Positions 42,448-51,474 of a DNA stretch of 64,000 nucleotides are shown one piece after another. How positions within the stretch are numbered: position 1 is the first letter of the stretch; every line of letters begins with the position of its first letter. This DNA is from an uncultured Latescibacterota bacterium (GTDB lineage: Bacteria > Latescibacterota > UBA2968). The stretch covers positions 3,604,522 to 3,668,521 of the forward strand of contig OX638329.1 in the NCBI GenBank assembly GCA_951812755.1. The letters are read 5' to 3'. The position numbers were made by a program, and so were the translations under genes. Below the pieces are notes generated by a model that saw nothing but the letters and a program-made list of their open reading frames with translations, was not told the DNA's origin and did no database searches.

Positions 42448-42543
42448 AGAATTGTTCTGACCAAGGAGCAGATTGATTTCCTGCGGCTTAAATACAATGT
42501 TAATCAGAGACTTAAAATTATCGACGCGAAATTCCTGTAACAT
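42448..42543 (-). pseudogene. N-terminal stub of an AAA (OLD/RecF-like) ATPase
   Basis: MLQEFRVDNFKSLINIVFKP and EINLLLGQNNS match the start of AAA15/OLD-type ATPases, where Walker A should continue as GxNNSGKT. Here the frame leaves the family right after GQNNS. A good GAGGAGG site precedes the ATG, so the gene was probably truncated recently. The rest of the 42183-42729 gap has no recognisable gene. Confidence 0.6.
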
Positions 42544-42729
42544 TGCAAGCCTCCTCTATAAACAGTTACTAAACGGGATATGCTTCAAGAATACTAACAC
42601 AAAACTTGTTTGAGTCAACGTCAATTTCTTTGCCTCAACCAACAAAAATACTTTGCCATACCTGTTTCCCCGTCCTATCTTGTCCCGTCCTTTTTATCCC
42701 CCGAACTCACCCTCATTCCGGAGCACCTT

Positions 42730-44181
42730 ATGGCTCGCAACCTCCTTTTAATAACCACCGATCAACAGCGCTGGGACAGCCTCCCCTGTTACGGCCTCGG
42801 CTTTATGCAAACCCCCAACCTCGACCGCCTTGCACGCGAAGGCATGGTATTTGACCATTGCATTGTCCCCTCCCCTGTATGCGTACCTTGCCGCGCATCC
42901 ATCATGAGCGGGCAGTACCCCAGCGTAACCGGTGTGACTGGCAATGGCAACTGGTTACCGGATCACGTACCAACATGGCCGCGCATCATCTCACAGACCG
43001 GAAGGCGCACCGCAGCCATCGGCAAAATGCACTTTCATCCCTGGGATTCGCTCCAAGGCTTTGACGAACGCATCATGGCCGAAGACAAACGGCACATATA
43101 TCTACCCGACCACCACGTCCAGTTTCTCTCTGCACACGGCCTCGACAGACCGCACCCCACCACATTGCCGGGTTATTACGAAAATATGGGCGCATCCATC
43201 ACGCCGAGAGAGCGCAAATTCCACGTCGATGGCTTTGTAGGCGACCAGGCAGCCGAATGGCTCCAACAAAATGGGAGCGACCCCTTTGCCGCCTGGGTCA
43301 GCTTTCCCGGACCGCACGACCCCTACGACCCCCCTGAAGACATGGCACGTATGTATGCCGACGCGCCCATACCCGAACCCGTCGGTTCCCCGGAAGAACT
43401 CGCCGACAAACCACCCGCCCAAAGAGACCGCGGTCGCGGCAGCCTATCCAACTCCATGTTTCGCCTGGACTATTCACAAGCCACGCCAGAACACTACCGC
43501 AAATGGCGCGAACACTACTACGCCAACATCAGCTTAATTGACGAAGGCATTGGCAAAATCATCGCCGCGCTCGAAACCCATGGTGTACTCGACGACACCC
43601 ACATCATCTTCACCAGCGATCACGGCGACGCACTGGGCGATCACGGCCTGCCCTTCAAAGGCTTCTTTTACGACTGCATGTCTCGCGTCCCCCTCATCAT
43701 ACGCGGACCCGATATCCCCGCCCATCAGCGCGCATCTGGCCTTGTCAGCATCATAGATCTCGTACCGCTTTTTTATCACGCCTGCGATGCCGCACCGCCC
43801 AGCACACTTCAAGGCGAAGACATGCGCCCACTATTCAAAGACCCCACCGCGACCATTCGGCAGGCCGCATTTTGCGAAATTGGTGGTCGCGCTATGGTGC
43901 GAACCGAACGCTACAAATACGCGCATTACGCCGACGGATCTGCCGAACTTTACGACCTCCAAAACGATCCCGACGAAATTGTCAACCGCGCGGGTGACGC
44001 GCACCTGTCCCATGTTGAAAACGATCTCAAATCCCGCTTGCTCGAACACTGGATTGACAACCAGAAGCACCAATCAAACTACGTCTCTGCCCCGCAATAC
44101 TGGGTGCGAGAGGCACTTGAAGCAGATTACAAAAAACAGCAAGAAGAAGGCGGCGATCTGCGTTACAGACCGCTTTATTGA
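42730..44181 (+). CDS. Type I sulfatase
   Basis: A 483-residue sulfatase: LLLITTDQQRWDSL (metal ligands), SPVCVPCRASIMSGQYP (formylglycine site CxPxR), FTSDHGDALGDHG (later ligands). No signal peptide. ATG 42730 with GGAG eight bases upstream is chosen; the frame is open for 120 bases more but that part does not resemble the family. First gene of a rightward operon with the enolase-superfamily and Gfo/Idh genes. Confidence 0.93.
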   Translation: MARNLLLITTDQQRWDSLPCYGLGFMQTPNLDRLAREGMVFDHCIVPSPVCVPCRASIMSGQYPSVTGVTGNGNWLPDHVPTWPRIISQTGRRTAAIGKMHFHPWDSLQGFDERIMAEDKRHIYLPDHHVQFLSAHGLDRPHPTTLPGYYENMGASITPRERKFHVDGFVGDQAAEWLQQNGSDPFAAWVSFPGPHDPYDPPEDMARMYADAPIPEPVGSPEELADKPPAQRDRGRGSLSNSMFRLDYSQATPEHYRKWREHYYANISLIDEGIGKIIAALETHGVLDDTHIIFTSDHGDALGDHGLPFKGFFYDCMSRVPLIIRGPDIPAHQRASGLVSIIDLVPLFYHACDAAPPSTLQGEDMRPLFKDPTATIRQAAFCEIGGRAMVRTERYKYAHYADGSAELYDLQNDPDEIVNRAGDAHLSHVENDLKSRLLEHWIDNQKHQSNYVSAPQYWVREALEADYKKQQEEGGDLRYRPLY

Positions 44182-44193
44182 AAGGAGTTACCC

Positions 44194-45333
44194 TTGAAAA
44201 TCACCGATGTCGAAACCATTCAATTCAAATACATCGCCAACACCGAACGCGACAGCGATGGACACGGGCATCCAGGTCCCGATCGCGAAGCTGTTCAAAC
44301 CCTGCTCGTAATTTCAACCGACGAAGACATATCCGGATACTGGTTTGGTGCAAATGCACAGGTGATCAACAACATGGTCAAGCCAGAACTCATTGGCAAA
44401 GACCCCTTTATGCGCGAACAAATCTGGCACGACCTCAACCATCGCCAGCGCATCAACTCAGACACGATAACCGACAGAGTCATCATGTCCGTTGACCTCG
44501 CCCTCTGGGACTTGGCCGGGCGCGCCGTCAATCAACCCGTTTACAAATTGCTCGGCGGCTACCGAGACAAAGTACCCGCCTATGCCTCTACCATGTGCGG
44601 CGACGACCTCGAAGGCGGTTTGGCCACGCCCGAAGACTATGCCCGTTTTGCCGAATGGTGTATGAAACGCGGCTACCCCGCCTTCAAACTCCACACATGG
44701 CAGCCTCCCTACGAAGGCGCCCCCAGTGTCAAACGCGACCTCGAAGCCTGCGCTGCCGTGCGCGAAGCCGTCGGCCCCGACGTGCCCCTCATGCTCGACC
44801 CCTATCACTATTACGACCGCGAAGCCTCGCTTGCCCTGGCAAAAGGACTTGAAAAACTCGACTATTACTGGATGGAAGAACCCATGGACGAACACAGCAT
44901 GTCGTCATACATCTGGCTCTGTGAGCAAACATCCTTACCAATATGTGGCCCCGAAACCTGCGAAGGGAAAATGTATGTGCGTGCCGAATGGATCAAAGCC
45001 GGTGCCTGCGATATTTCCCGCTGCGGCGTCGGCGATGTGGGCGGTCTGACCCCCCTCATGAAAACCGTTCACCTGTGCGAATCCTTTGGCATGCGCTGCG
45101 AGATCCACGGAGGCGGCCCCGGCAACCTGCACGCCCTGTGCGCCATGACCAATGGCGAATTTTACGAACGCGGCCTCCTCCACCCCTTCATCGACTTCGA
45201 CGAACACGCGCCCTGGCTTCACGAACACGGCGAGCCCATGGATGACCAGGGATTTGTACACGTCCCCCAGCACCCGGGATTGGGCATGAATATCAACTGG
45301 GATTATATCGAAAAAAACAGGATCGGGATGTAA
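44194..45333 (+). CDS. Enolase-superfamily (mandelate racemase-like) dehydratase
   Basis: A 379-residue protein with TTG start after AAAGGAG. Barrel features: FKLHTW (catalytic K with His), MLDPYHYYDR (Asp), MEEPMDE (Glu), GPETCEG (Glu) and CEIHGGGPGN (His). The three acidic metal ligands and the His are those of the mandelate racemase/sugar-acid dehydratase subgroup. It likely dehydrates a sugar acid; which one is unknown. It follows the sulfatase gene by 12 bp. Confidence 0.88.
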   Translation: MKITDVETIQFKYIANTERDSDGHGHPGPDREAVQTLLVISTDEDISGYWFGANAQVINNMVKPELIGKDPFMREQIWHDLNHRQRINSDTITDRVIMSVDLALWDLAGRAVNQPVYKLLGGYRDKVPAYASTMCGDDLEGGLATPEDYARFAEWCMKRGYPAFKLHTWQPPYEGAPSVKRDLEACAAVREAVGPDVPLMLDPYHYYDREASLALAKGLEKLDYYWMEEPMDEHSMSSYIWLCEQTSLPICGPETCEGKMYVRAEWIKAGACDISRCGVGDVGGLTPLMKTVHLCESFGMRCEIHGGGPGNLHALCAMTNGEFYERGLLHPFIDFDEHAPWLHEHGEPMDDQGFVHVPQHPGLGMNINWDYIEKNRIGM

Positions 45334-45405
45334 GGATGGAAGGATGGAAGGATGGGCAGGATAAAACCAAACCCTACCCCCCCAACACAAAAACAGGAGA
45401 ACTTT

Positions 45406-46566
45406 ATGGACAAAGTACGCATCGGCATTATTGGTATCGGCAACATGGGCAGTGGGCATAGTCTCTATTTGCACCCGGGCCAGGTATCCAACGCCGAACT
45501 AACCGCCATCTGCGACATACATCCCGACCGCATCAAGTGGGCACGCGAAAACCTGGGCGAAAACATCCGCACATTCGACAGTGCCGATGATCTCATGGCT
45601 TCTGGAACCGTCGATGCAGTCATCGTCGCCACGCCGCACTACCTCCATCCACCACTGGCAATTCAAGCCATGAACAGCGGGTTGCATGTGCTTATAGAAA
45701 AGCCCGCAGGTGTTTATACCAAACAGGTCAAAGAAATGAACGCAGTAGCCGAAAAAAGCGACCGCGTTTTTGGCCTCATGTTCAACCAGCGCACCATTGG
45801 GGCACACCAAAAGCTCAAAGACCTTGTCGCATCGGGGGACCTGGGAGAAATTCAGCGCACGAACTACATCATCACCACATGGTTCCGCTCTCAAAGCTAT
45901 TACGACTCAGGCGGCTGGCGCGCGACATGGGAAGGCGAAGGCGGCGGCGTCTTAATGAACCAGTGCCCGCACAACCTCGACCTCTGGCAATGGATTTGCG
46001 GTATGCCCATCCGATGCAGGGCATTTGTCGGATTTGGTAAATACCACGATATCGAAGTCGATGACGAAGTCACCGCCTATGTCGAATACGAAAATGGCGC
46101 GACGGGTGTATTCATCACCACAACAGGCGAAGCCCCCGGCACCAACCGTCTCGAGATCACTGGCGACCGCGGCAAAGTCGTCATGGAAGGTGGAAACATC
46201 ACCTTCTGGCGCACCCGAGAATCCGTCAGCAAATTCTGCAAAGAATACAAAGGCGGCTTTGGCAGCCCCGAAGCCTGGAAATGCGACATCCCCACGGGCA
46301 GCGGTGGCGAAGTCCATCGCGGCATCACGCAAAACTGGGTAGATGCCATACGCACGGGCAGTCCACTCCTCGCGCCTGGGGTCGAGGGAATCAAAGGCGT
46401 CGAACTCGCCAATGCCATGCTCTTATCTGCCTGGACAGACAACTGGGTAGATATCCCGGTTGACAGCGATCTCTTCTATAAAAAACTCCGGGAAAAGATC
46501 AAAAATTCCAATACAACCAAACAAGCAGAAAACAGCACGGTACTCGACGTATCCGAGACGTATTGA
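45406..46566 (+). CDS. Gfo/Idh/MocA family oxidoreductase
   Basis: A 386-residue member: MDKVRIGIIGIGNMGSGHSL, IEKPAGVYTKQVKEM, GGGVLMNQCPHNLDLWQW (active-site region). ATG 45406 has CAGGAG upstream; a longer frame begins at 45352 inside an AAGGATGG tandem word. Third gene of the sulfatase-dehydratase-dehydrogenase operon, probably oxidising the sugar before dehydration. A strong terminator follows. Confidence 0.9.
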   Translation: MDKVRIGIIGIGNMGSGHSLYLHPGQVSNAELTAICDIHPDRIKWARENLGENIRTFDSADDLMASGTVDAVIVATPHYLHPPLAIQAMNSGLHVLIEKPAGVYTKQVKEMNAVAEKSDRVFGLMFNQRTIGAHQKLKDLVASGDLGEIQRTNYIITTWFRSQSYYDSGGWRATWEGEGGGVLMNQCPHNLDLWQWICGMPIRCRAFVGFGKYHDIEVDDEVTAYVEYENGATGVFITTTGEAPGTNRLEITGDRGKVVMEGGNITFWRTRESVSKFCKEYKGGFGSPEAWKCDIPTGSGGEVHRGITQNWVDAIRTGSPLLAPGVEGIKGVELANAMLLSAWTDNWVDIPVDSDLFYKKLREKIKNSNTTKQAENSTVLDVSETY

Positions 46567-46572
46567 GACTTA

Positions 46573-46619
46573 AAAAAAGAAAAGCCGACGTATGATTTTA
46601 ACGTCGGCTTTTCTTTTTT
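46573..46619. terminator. Strong bidirectional intrinsic terminator
   Basis: A 19-bp perfect stem (46573-46591 with 46601-46619) with core AAAAGCCGACGT/ACGTCGGCTTTT and a 9-base loop, placed between convergent genes. Confidence 0.93.
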
Positions 46620-46659
46620 CTGTCTGTGACAATCGAGTTTCGGGCAAGTTACAGCCACG

Positions 46660-47148
46660 TCAAATCGACTTAGGCACCTCAAAAAACACCAGATCCCCCG
46701 ACACCGCATCTGACCAATCATCAATCGGCAGATCAATACCAGCAACACCACACGTAGGCACATTCGCAATAGCAGATCCCGCTATTTCATTGACCAATAC
46801 AGTCATATCCGGGTTGTGTCCTATCACCATAACTTCCCGATATTGATTATCGACCTGTCGAATCAAATCTAACACATCCCCACTATGCCCCGAATAAATG
46901 CGATCGTGCCATGCAATCTGTTTTTTGGAAAAATTGAGTGACTTGCGCAATCGCTTGACCGTAGAGCGCACGCGCTTGGCCGTGCTGCACAATAAGTAAT
47001 CTGGCTCGACCTTCCACGCCCGCTTCAAATACTTGCCCATGCGCTTTGCGTCTCTTCTTCCCCGCTTGTTCAGGGGCCGATCAAAATCAGCCAACCCAAC
47101 ATAACTCCAATCCGACTTCGCATGACGCACGAGATAGAGCCGTTTCAT
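46660..47148 (-). CDS. sixA: SixA-type phosphohistidine phosphatase
   Basis: A 162-residue histidine phosphatase: LYLVRHAKSDW carries the RHG-like catalytic pair (Arg, His), LLCSTAKRVRSTV the second Arg, VMVIGHNPDM the second His. This size and the RHAKS start match SixA, which removes phosphate from His residues of phosphotransfer proteins. ATG 47146-47148 is better spaced from GGAG than the ATG six bases upstream. Confidence 0.88.
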   Translation of the reverse strand: MKRLYLVRHAKSDWSYVGLADFDRPLNKRGRRDAKRMGKYLKRAWKVEPDYLLCSTAKRVRSTVKRLRKSLNFSKKQIAWHDRIYSGHSGDVLDLIRQVDNQYREVMVIGHNPDMTVLVNEIAGSAIANVPTCGVAGIDLPIDDWSDAVSGDLVFFEVPKSI

Positions 47149-47217
47149 AAGCATTCTCCGTTTAGATTATACACACACAGAAATATACGCAACCAATGAG
47201 CCTTTACAACTTAATCT

Positions 47218-48807
47218 TCATTTTCCAAGAATATAAAGTCTCAAGTCACTCGGCGGTGGAATCTCCTCTCGGGGCAGGTCCCGATTGCGCCCAAGCGTTT
47301 CCCATCGCAAGAGATATCGCTCACCGGGCCTTGTGCCCGCCCCCCGTGCCCACCGCGTGTTGATCCCCATCCCCGGATACTGAGAAGTCACGCGCGCCAA
47401 TTCTCTGGGTATCGCACTCGGAGGCGGCGGATACGTCCCTACCACTTGCAGAGTTTGTGGATCCAACTTCCAGATTCCCCGTCCTTCTTTGGCGTGTATA
47501 TAGCTCATACTCAGGCCCCCATCGGATGCCACCTTCACGCTACCCAATCGAATCTCTGCGACAATTGAACCGCCCCCTCCAAACTCCCACCGATAGGTCC
47601 AATCGCTCACCTTGTACACGACCCATTCGCCGTATTCCAACCGCGCACAATAGGCTTGTGTGTATCCATTCTCATCGTGCTTGTGATAACTGATCACCGG
47701 GCGTTTCTGATGATCAAAACCCAACGACTGCGTCATATTGATCATCCCACCCCTCGGCGGTACGGGATCGACAATAGCTCCGCTTGTTATTGTAATCGGT
47801 AGCGCCAGCGCATCGCCGCCCCCCGTCTCCCAAGCGACCAGGTCGCGGCTGCGTGCATAAGAGATATCGTGATTGGTCGCAGCATCGGGTGTATCGCGCC
47901 ACATCCAGATCATGTGGAACATCCCATCGGGACCTTTCTGGGGGCTGCGGGCGTACGCATTCATGCGCCCTAACCCATCCAATAACGGCGTATCGTGCAA
48001 CCGTCGCCAGGTTCTGGTCTCAACATCATAGATATTGTAAAATTCAACAGCATTGCCACTACTGCCGTCTCGATATCGGAAAATCAATTCATTATTCGGA
48101 CCGCGCATAAACACGGGATAAGTGCAGCGGTCTTCATTTTTTCCCACCATAGAACCAATGCGCTCAAAACTCGTCACATCGAGTGGCCGCGTTGTGCGAA
48201 AGTAAATCAGCGGATCCACATGCATATTCCCGCTCAAATGAATGTGATCGTCGGCATCAATGGCCATCGTCAGATAATTGTGGGTGTCCCATCCGGTATC
48301 CGACGACAGTCGGCCACGATTTTCCAGCCATACACCTCTGGGTTGTTCAAATGTCCACGTCTCTGCATCTAAATTTCTCATCCCCACCGTCATTTTGCGG
48401 TCGGCATCGTAAAATGCGACAAATTGTACAGTGCCATAAGTCAACAGGTCAAAACTAACGGGATGCCCAGCCCATACCTTCGAGATAAATAACGAACCGA
48501 GAATTTTTATATCACCCGCTGTCGGGTTCGCTCCCCCACCTGGCGCACCTGTTTTGCCAAAATTTGCGGCAAAACGCAAAAAATCGCCGAATCCGATCTC
48601 TCTATCGCCATCCAGATCAAAACGATCATCATACTTTTCATCGCCCTGGCGCGACCCGAATTTGGCGACAAATAGCAAAAAGTCGGGAAAATCAACCACG
48701 CCACTATTATCAAAATCTGGATTGGGGTCTTGTTGTAACGCGACACTGGCCCGAAGTGGTTGGATCAGAAGCACGATGGATAGCAAGGCGAGGATATGCC
48801 TGCACAT
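47218..48807 (-). CDS. Secreted BNR-repeat protein with N-terminal EF-hand pair
   Basis: A 529-residue exported protein: signal peptide (about 1-22), two EF-hand/dockerin-like repeats (DFDNSGVVDFPDFLLF at about 31, DLDGDREIGFGDFLRF at about 64), then a beta-propeller of the BNR_4 type (DTHNYLTMAIDADDHIHLSG, RYRDGSSGNAVEFYN, MIWMWRDTPDAATNHDISYA). The propeller resembles uronan/ulvan-lyase-like and BNR_4 proteins, so binding or cleavage of a sulfated or acidic glycan is possible but unproven. The EF-hand pair is at the N-terminus, unlike in the two proteases. Confidence 0.75.
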   Translation of the reverse strand: MCRHILALLSIVLLIQPLRASVALQQDPNPDFDNSGVVDFPDFLLFVAKFGSRQGDEKYDDRFDLDGDREIGFGDFLRFAANFGKTGAPGGGANPTAGDIKILGSLFISKVWAGHPVSFDLLTYGTVQFVAFYDADRKMTVGMRNLDAETWTFEQPRGVWLENRGRLSSDTGWDTHNYLTMAIDADDHIHLSGNMHVDPLIYFRTTRPLDVTSFERIGSMVGKNEDRCTYPVFMRGPNNELIFRYRDGSSGNAVEFYNIYDVETRTWRRLHDTPLLDGLGRMNAYARSPQKGPDGMFHMIWMWRDTPDAATNHDISYARSRDLVAWETGGGDALALPITITSGAIVDPVPPRGGMINMTQSLGFDHQKRPVISYHKHDENGYTQAYCARLEYGEWVVYKVSDWTYRWEFGGGGSIVAEIRLGSVKVASDGGLSMSYIHAKEGRGIWKLDPQTLQVVGTYPPPPSAIPRELARVTSQYPGMGINTRWARGAGTRPGERYLLRWETLGRNRDLPREEIPPPSDLRLYILGK

Positions 48808-48872
48808 GGCATCTTACTCCTATTGACAGGAAAAGGGCTTGCGATTCATATCACAAGCCCCTGCTTTTATTG

Positions 48873-48959
48873 TGGTGCCGAAGAGGGGATTCGAACCCCT
48901 ACACCCTTTCGAGTACTGCCCCCTCAAGACAGCGTGTCTACCAATTCCACCACTTCGGC
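48873..48959 (-). tRNA. tRNA-Leu (GAG)
   Basis: The minus strand folds as a class II tRNA: GCCGAAG pairs with CTTCGGC, D-loop GGTGGAATTGGTAGAC, anticodon loop CTTGAGG (GAG), a long variable arm (GTACTCGAAAGGGTGT) and T-loop GGTTCGAATCC. The CCA end is encoded. It follows secG by seven bases. Confidence 0.97.
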
Positions 48960-48966
48960 ACAAAAT

Positions 48967-49356
48967 CTACGGCGTGGTACTGCCGGTATCGGCCGGTGCT
49001 GTTTGGGTTGTTCCTTCGGTGGGAGTGGTTTCCGGAAAGGACAAAGGTTGAGGAATTTGCTGCATGGGCATCTGCCCTTCTTCCATTAACCGCTCAGCAG
49101 CCGTTGAAGGTACAGAATCAGTCGAACGCCCTGCGTACCAAAGCCCAATACATGTCAGCGCAAAAATAATCCCTACATACGTCGTCACTTTTGCCAACAT
49201 GGGCACGGCACCACCACCGCCAAACATCGATGTGCCACCGCCCATACCGCCAAAAGCACCGCCGGACAACCCACCACTTCTGCCGGGCTGCATCAAAATA
49301 ACCAGAATGAGTACCGCACAAACTATCACATGAACAATCAAAAGAAAAATTTCCAT
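48967..49356 (-). CDS. secG: Preprotein translocase subunit SecG
   Basis: A 129-residue membrane protein with two helices (LLIVHVIVCAVLILVILMQP and VTTYVGIIFALTCIGLWYA) separated by a Gly-rich loop (GGLSGGAFGGMGGGTSMFGG), plus a Pro/Thr/Gln-rich tail longer than usual. It assists SecYE translocation. Placement between tpiA and tRNA-Leu is a common bacterial arrangement. Confidence 0.95.
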   Translation of the reverse strand: MEIFLLIVHVIVCAVLILVILMQPGRSGGLSGGAFGGMGGGTSMFGGGGAVPMLAKVTTYVGIIFALTCIGLWYAGRSTDSVPSTAAERLMEEGQMPMQQIPQPLSFPETTPTEGTTQTAPADTGSTTP

Positions 49357-49364
49357 ATCACCCT

Positions 49365-50120
49365 CTATATAGCCGCTTTCACAATAGCGGCAAAGTCATC
49401 AGCTACCAGCGAAGCCCCGCCGATCAATCCACCGTCGATATTGTCCTGCCCAAACAACTCCGTCGCATTATCTGGCTTCACAGACCCGCCATATTGAATG
49501 CGAACCGCCTGCGCGACATCCTCGTCATAAATTTGCGCCAATACCTGCCGGAGAAACGCATGGACAGCCTCTGCCTGTTCTGGCGTCGCCGTCAGCCCCG
49601 TACCAATGGCCCAAACAGGCTCATAAGCCAGGGTAATATCCTGTGCATCATCAGCGGATATGCCATCCAAAGCACCCCGCATTTGCGTCTCAACCACCTG
49701 CTCAGTCACATCGCTCTGACGCTCGTCAAAAGACTCGCCAATACACACAATAGGCTTCAAACCAGCACTCAGAGCAGCTTTTAATCGGCGGTTTACAGTA
49801 TCATCTGTTTCGCCAAAAAACTGCCGTCTTTCAGAGTGTCCTAATATAACGTATTCACAACCGCAAGTCAACAGCATGGGAGCTGACACCTCACCTGTAA
49901 AAGCCCCCTCGGCCTCCCAGTACATATTCTGAGCACCCAGCCCTACGCCAGTGCAGCACACCACATTCGAAAGGCGTTCTAACGCCGTAAAAGGTGGGCA
50001 TATCGCCACATCTACACCCGTCACACCCGATACCGCATCCACCACGCATCGCGCAAGGGTTTCCGCCTCATCAGATGTTTTATTTAGCTTCCAATTTCCC
50101 GCCACAAACGGCGTTCTCAT
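49365..50120 (-). CDS. tpiA: Triosephosphate isomerase
   Basis: A 251-residue TIM barrel interconverting DHAP and glyceraldehyde-3-phosphate. Catalytic residues are visible: Lys in NWKLNK, His in ILGHSERRQFFGE and Glu in AYEPVWAIGTG, plus the phosphate loop GGSVKPDN. Member of the glycolytic string pfk-gap-pgk-tpiA-secG. Confidence 0.97.
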   Translation of the reverse strand: MRTPFVAGNWKLNKTSDEAETLARCVVDAVSGVTGVDVAICPPFTALERLSNVVCCTGVGLGAQNMYWEAEGAFTGEVSAPMLLTCGCEYVILGHSERRQFFGETDDTVNRRLKAALSAGLKPIVCIGESFDERQSDVTEQVVETQMRGALDGISADDAQDITLAYEPVWAIGTGLTATPEQAEAVHAFLRQVLAQIYDEDVAQAVRIQYGGSVKPDNATELFGQDNIDGGLIGGASLVADDFAAIVKAAI

Positions 50121-50177
50121 CGCTACGCCCTTTCAGTTGTCAGTTCCCTCAGCCCCAGCCACCTGACCCCCTTAATG

Positions 50178-50201
50178 AACTGGTCTGAGAAACGACCAGT
50201 T
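50178..50201. repeat. Inverted repeat between tpiA and pgk
   Basis: AACTGGTC (50178-50185) and GACCAGTT (50194-50201) are perfect arms with an 8-base loop in the 114-bp spacer, followed by an AT-rich stretch of repeated TTAATTCCTAA-like words. Function unknown; no T-tract for a leftward terminator. Confidence 0.5.
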
Positions 50202-50234
50202 GTACACCGCTTCCTAATTCTTAATTCCTAATTT

Positions 50235-51443
50235 TTAATTCGTCTCCTCTTCCCTATCTGGAAGAGCCGCCACGCCGGGCAGTGTTTGGCCTTCTAAAAA
50301 CTCCAGTGAAGCTCCACCCCCAGTCGAGACATGGCTCAATTTTTTCGCCACGCCAAAATCTGCCATCGCAGCAGCAGTTTCTCCCCCGCCAACAATCGTC
50401 GTTGCACCGCGCTCAGTCGCCGTAACCAGTGCGTTGGCAACCGCACGCGACCCCTTTGAAAATGAGTAAATCTCGCATACACCCAAAGGACCATTCCACA
50501 CCACAGTTTTGGCACCTAAAACCACATTGGAAAATCGTTTCCGCGTCTCAATCCCGATATCAAACCCCTCCAAATTTGCTGGAATTTGATCTCGTGGCAC
50601 AACCTGAGCAGGTACCCCCTCAGCCATCTCTGCCGCCACAACCGTATCGGTTGGCAATATCAGATCGACATCTTCGGCCTCTGCACGCTTGAGCAAATGG
50701 GTAGCGACCCCAACGCGGTCTTCCTCCAACAACGACTTGCCAATCTCCAGGCCCATGGCCTTAAAAAACGTAAACGCCATGCCACCGCCAATGAGCAAGA
50801 TATCCACTTTTGAAAACAGATTTTCAATCACATCAATTTTACCGGAAATTTTTGCCCCGCCCATAATCGCGACATAAGGACGCACCGGATCGGCCAATGC
50901 CGTACCCAGATAATCCAATTCTTTCTGCATCAACAAACCCGTAGCACAGTCAACAAAATAATGGGTAATACCTTCAGTTGAGGCATGCGCGCGATGGGCA
51001 CTGCCAAAGGCATCGTTGACATACACATCGCCCAATTCCGATAGTTGTGTGGCAAAACCCGGCGCATTGGCTTCTTCGTCAGCGTGAAATCGCAAATTTT
51101 CGAGCAGCACAACCGAACCTTCGGGCGCGCGTTTCACCGCTACGGCTGTTGCCTCACCCACGCAGTCTGGCGACAGAAGCACTTCGCGTCCCAGCAGTAT
51201 TTGAAGGACTTCGGCCACGGGTCTAAGCGATAACTCGGGCACTACCTCACCCTCCGGGCGCCCCAAATGAGACATCAGTATGGGCTGCCCCCCCGCATCC
51301 AAAATGTGTCGGATCGTGGGCAAAGAAGCCCGCAAGCGCGTGTCATCAGCAACCTGCCCATTTTCAATGGGCACATTAAAATCAACGCGTACCAGAACGC
51401 GCTTATCTCTCAAATCCAGATCTGTAATCGACAACTTCGACAC
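50235..51443 (-). CDS. pgk: Phosphoglycerate kinase
   Basis: A 402-residue glycolytic kinase making ATP from 1,3-bisphosphoglycerate. VLVRVDFNVP, SHLGRP, GGAKISGKID and the C-terminal GGGETAAA are diagnostic. GTG at 51441-51443 is the best start, with GAGG seven bases upstream; a TTG 15 bases earlier is the alternative. Confidence 0.97.
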   Translation of the reverse strand: MSKLSITDLDLRDKRVLVRVDFNVPIENGQVADDTRLRASLPTIRHILDAGGQPILMSHLGRPEGEVVPELSLRPVAEVLQILLGREVLLSPDCVGEATAVAVKRAPEGSVVLLENLRFHADEEANAPGFATQLSELGDVYVNDAFGSAHRAHASTEGITHYFVDCATGLLMQKELDYLGTALADPVRPYVAIMGGAKISGKIDVIENLFSKVDILLIGGGMAFTFFKAMGLEIGKSLLEEDRVGVATHLLKRAEAEDVDLILPTDTVVAAEMAEGVPAQVVPRDQIPANLEGFDIGIETRKRFSNVVLGAKTVVWNGPLGVCEIYSFSKGSRAVANALVTATERGATTIVGGGETAAAMADFGVAKKLSHVSTGGGASLEFLEGQTLPGVAALPDREEETN

Positions 51444-51474
51444 GCCATCGCCTCTCAAAAGTCAAAATCAGCGA

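Noticed and set aside
42610-42729. N-terminal extension of the sulfatase as a signal peptide
   Set aside because: The translated stretch has no proper hydrophobic core or cleavage site, and a well-spaced GGAG precedes the ATG at 42730.
45333-45360. AAGGATGG tandem copies as a regulatory repeat
   Set aside because: Only about three short copies in a spacer; nothing links them to regulation.
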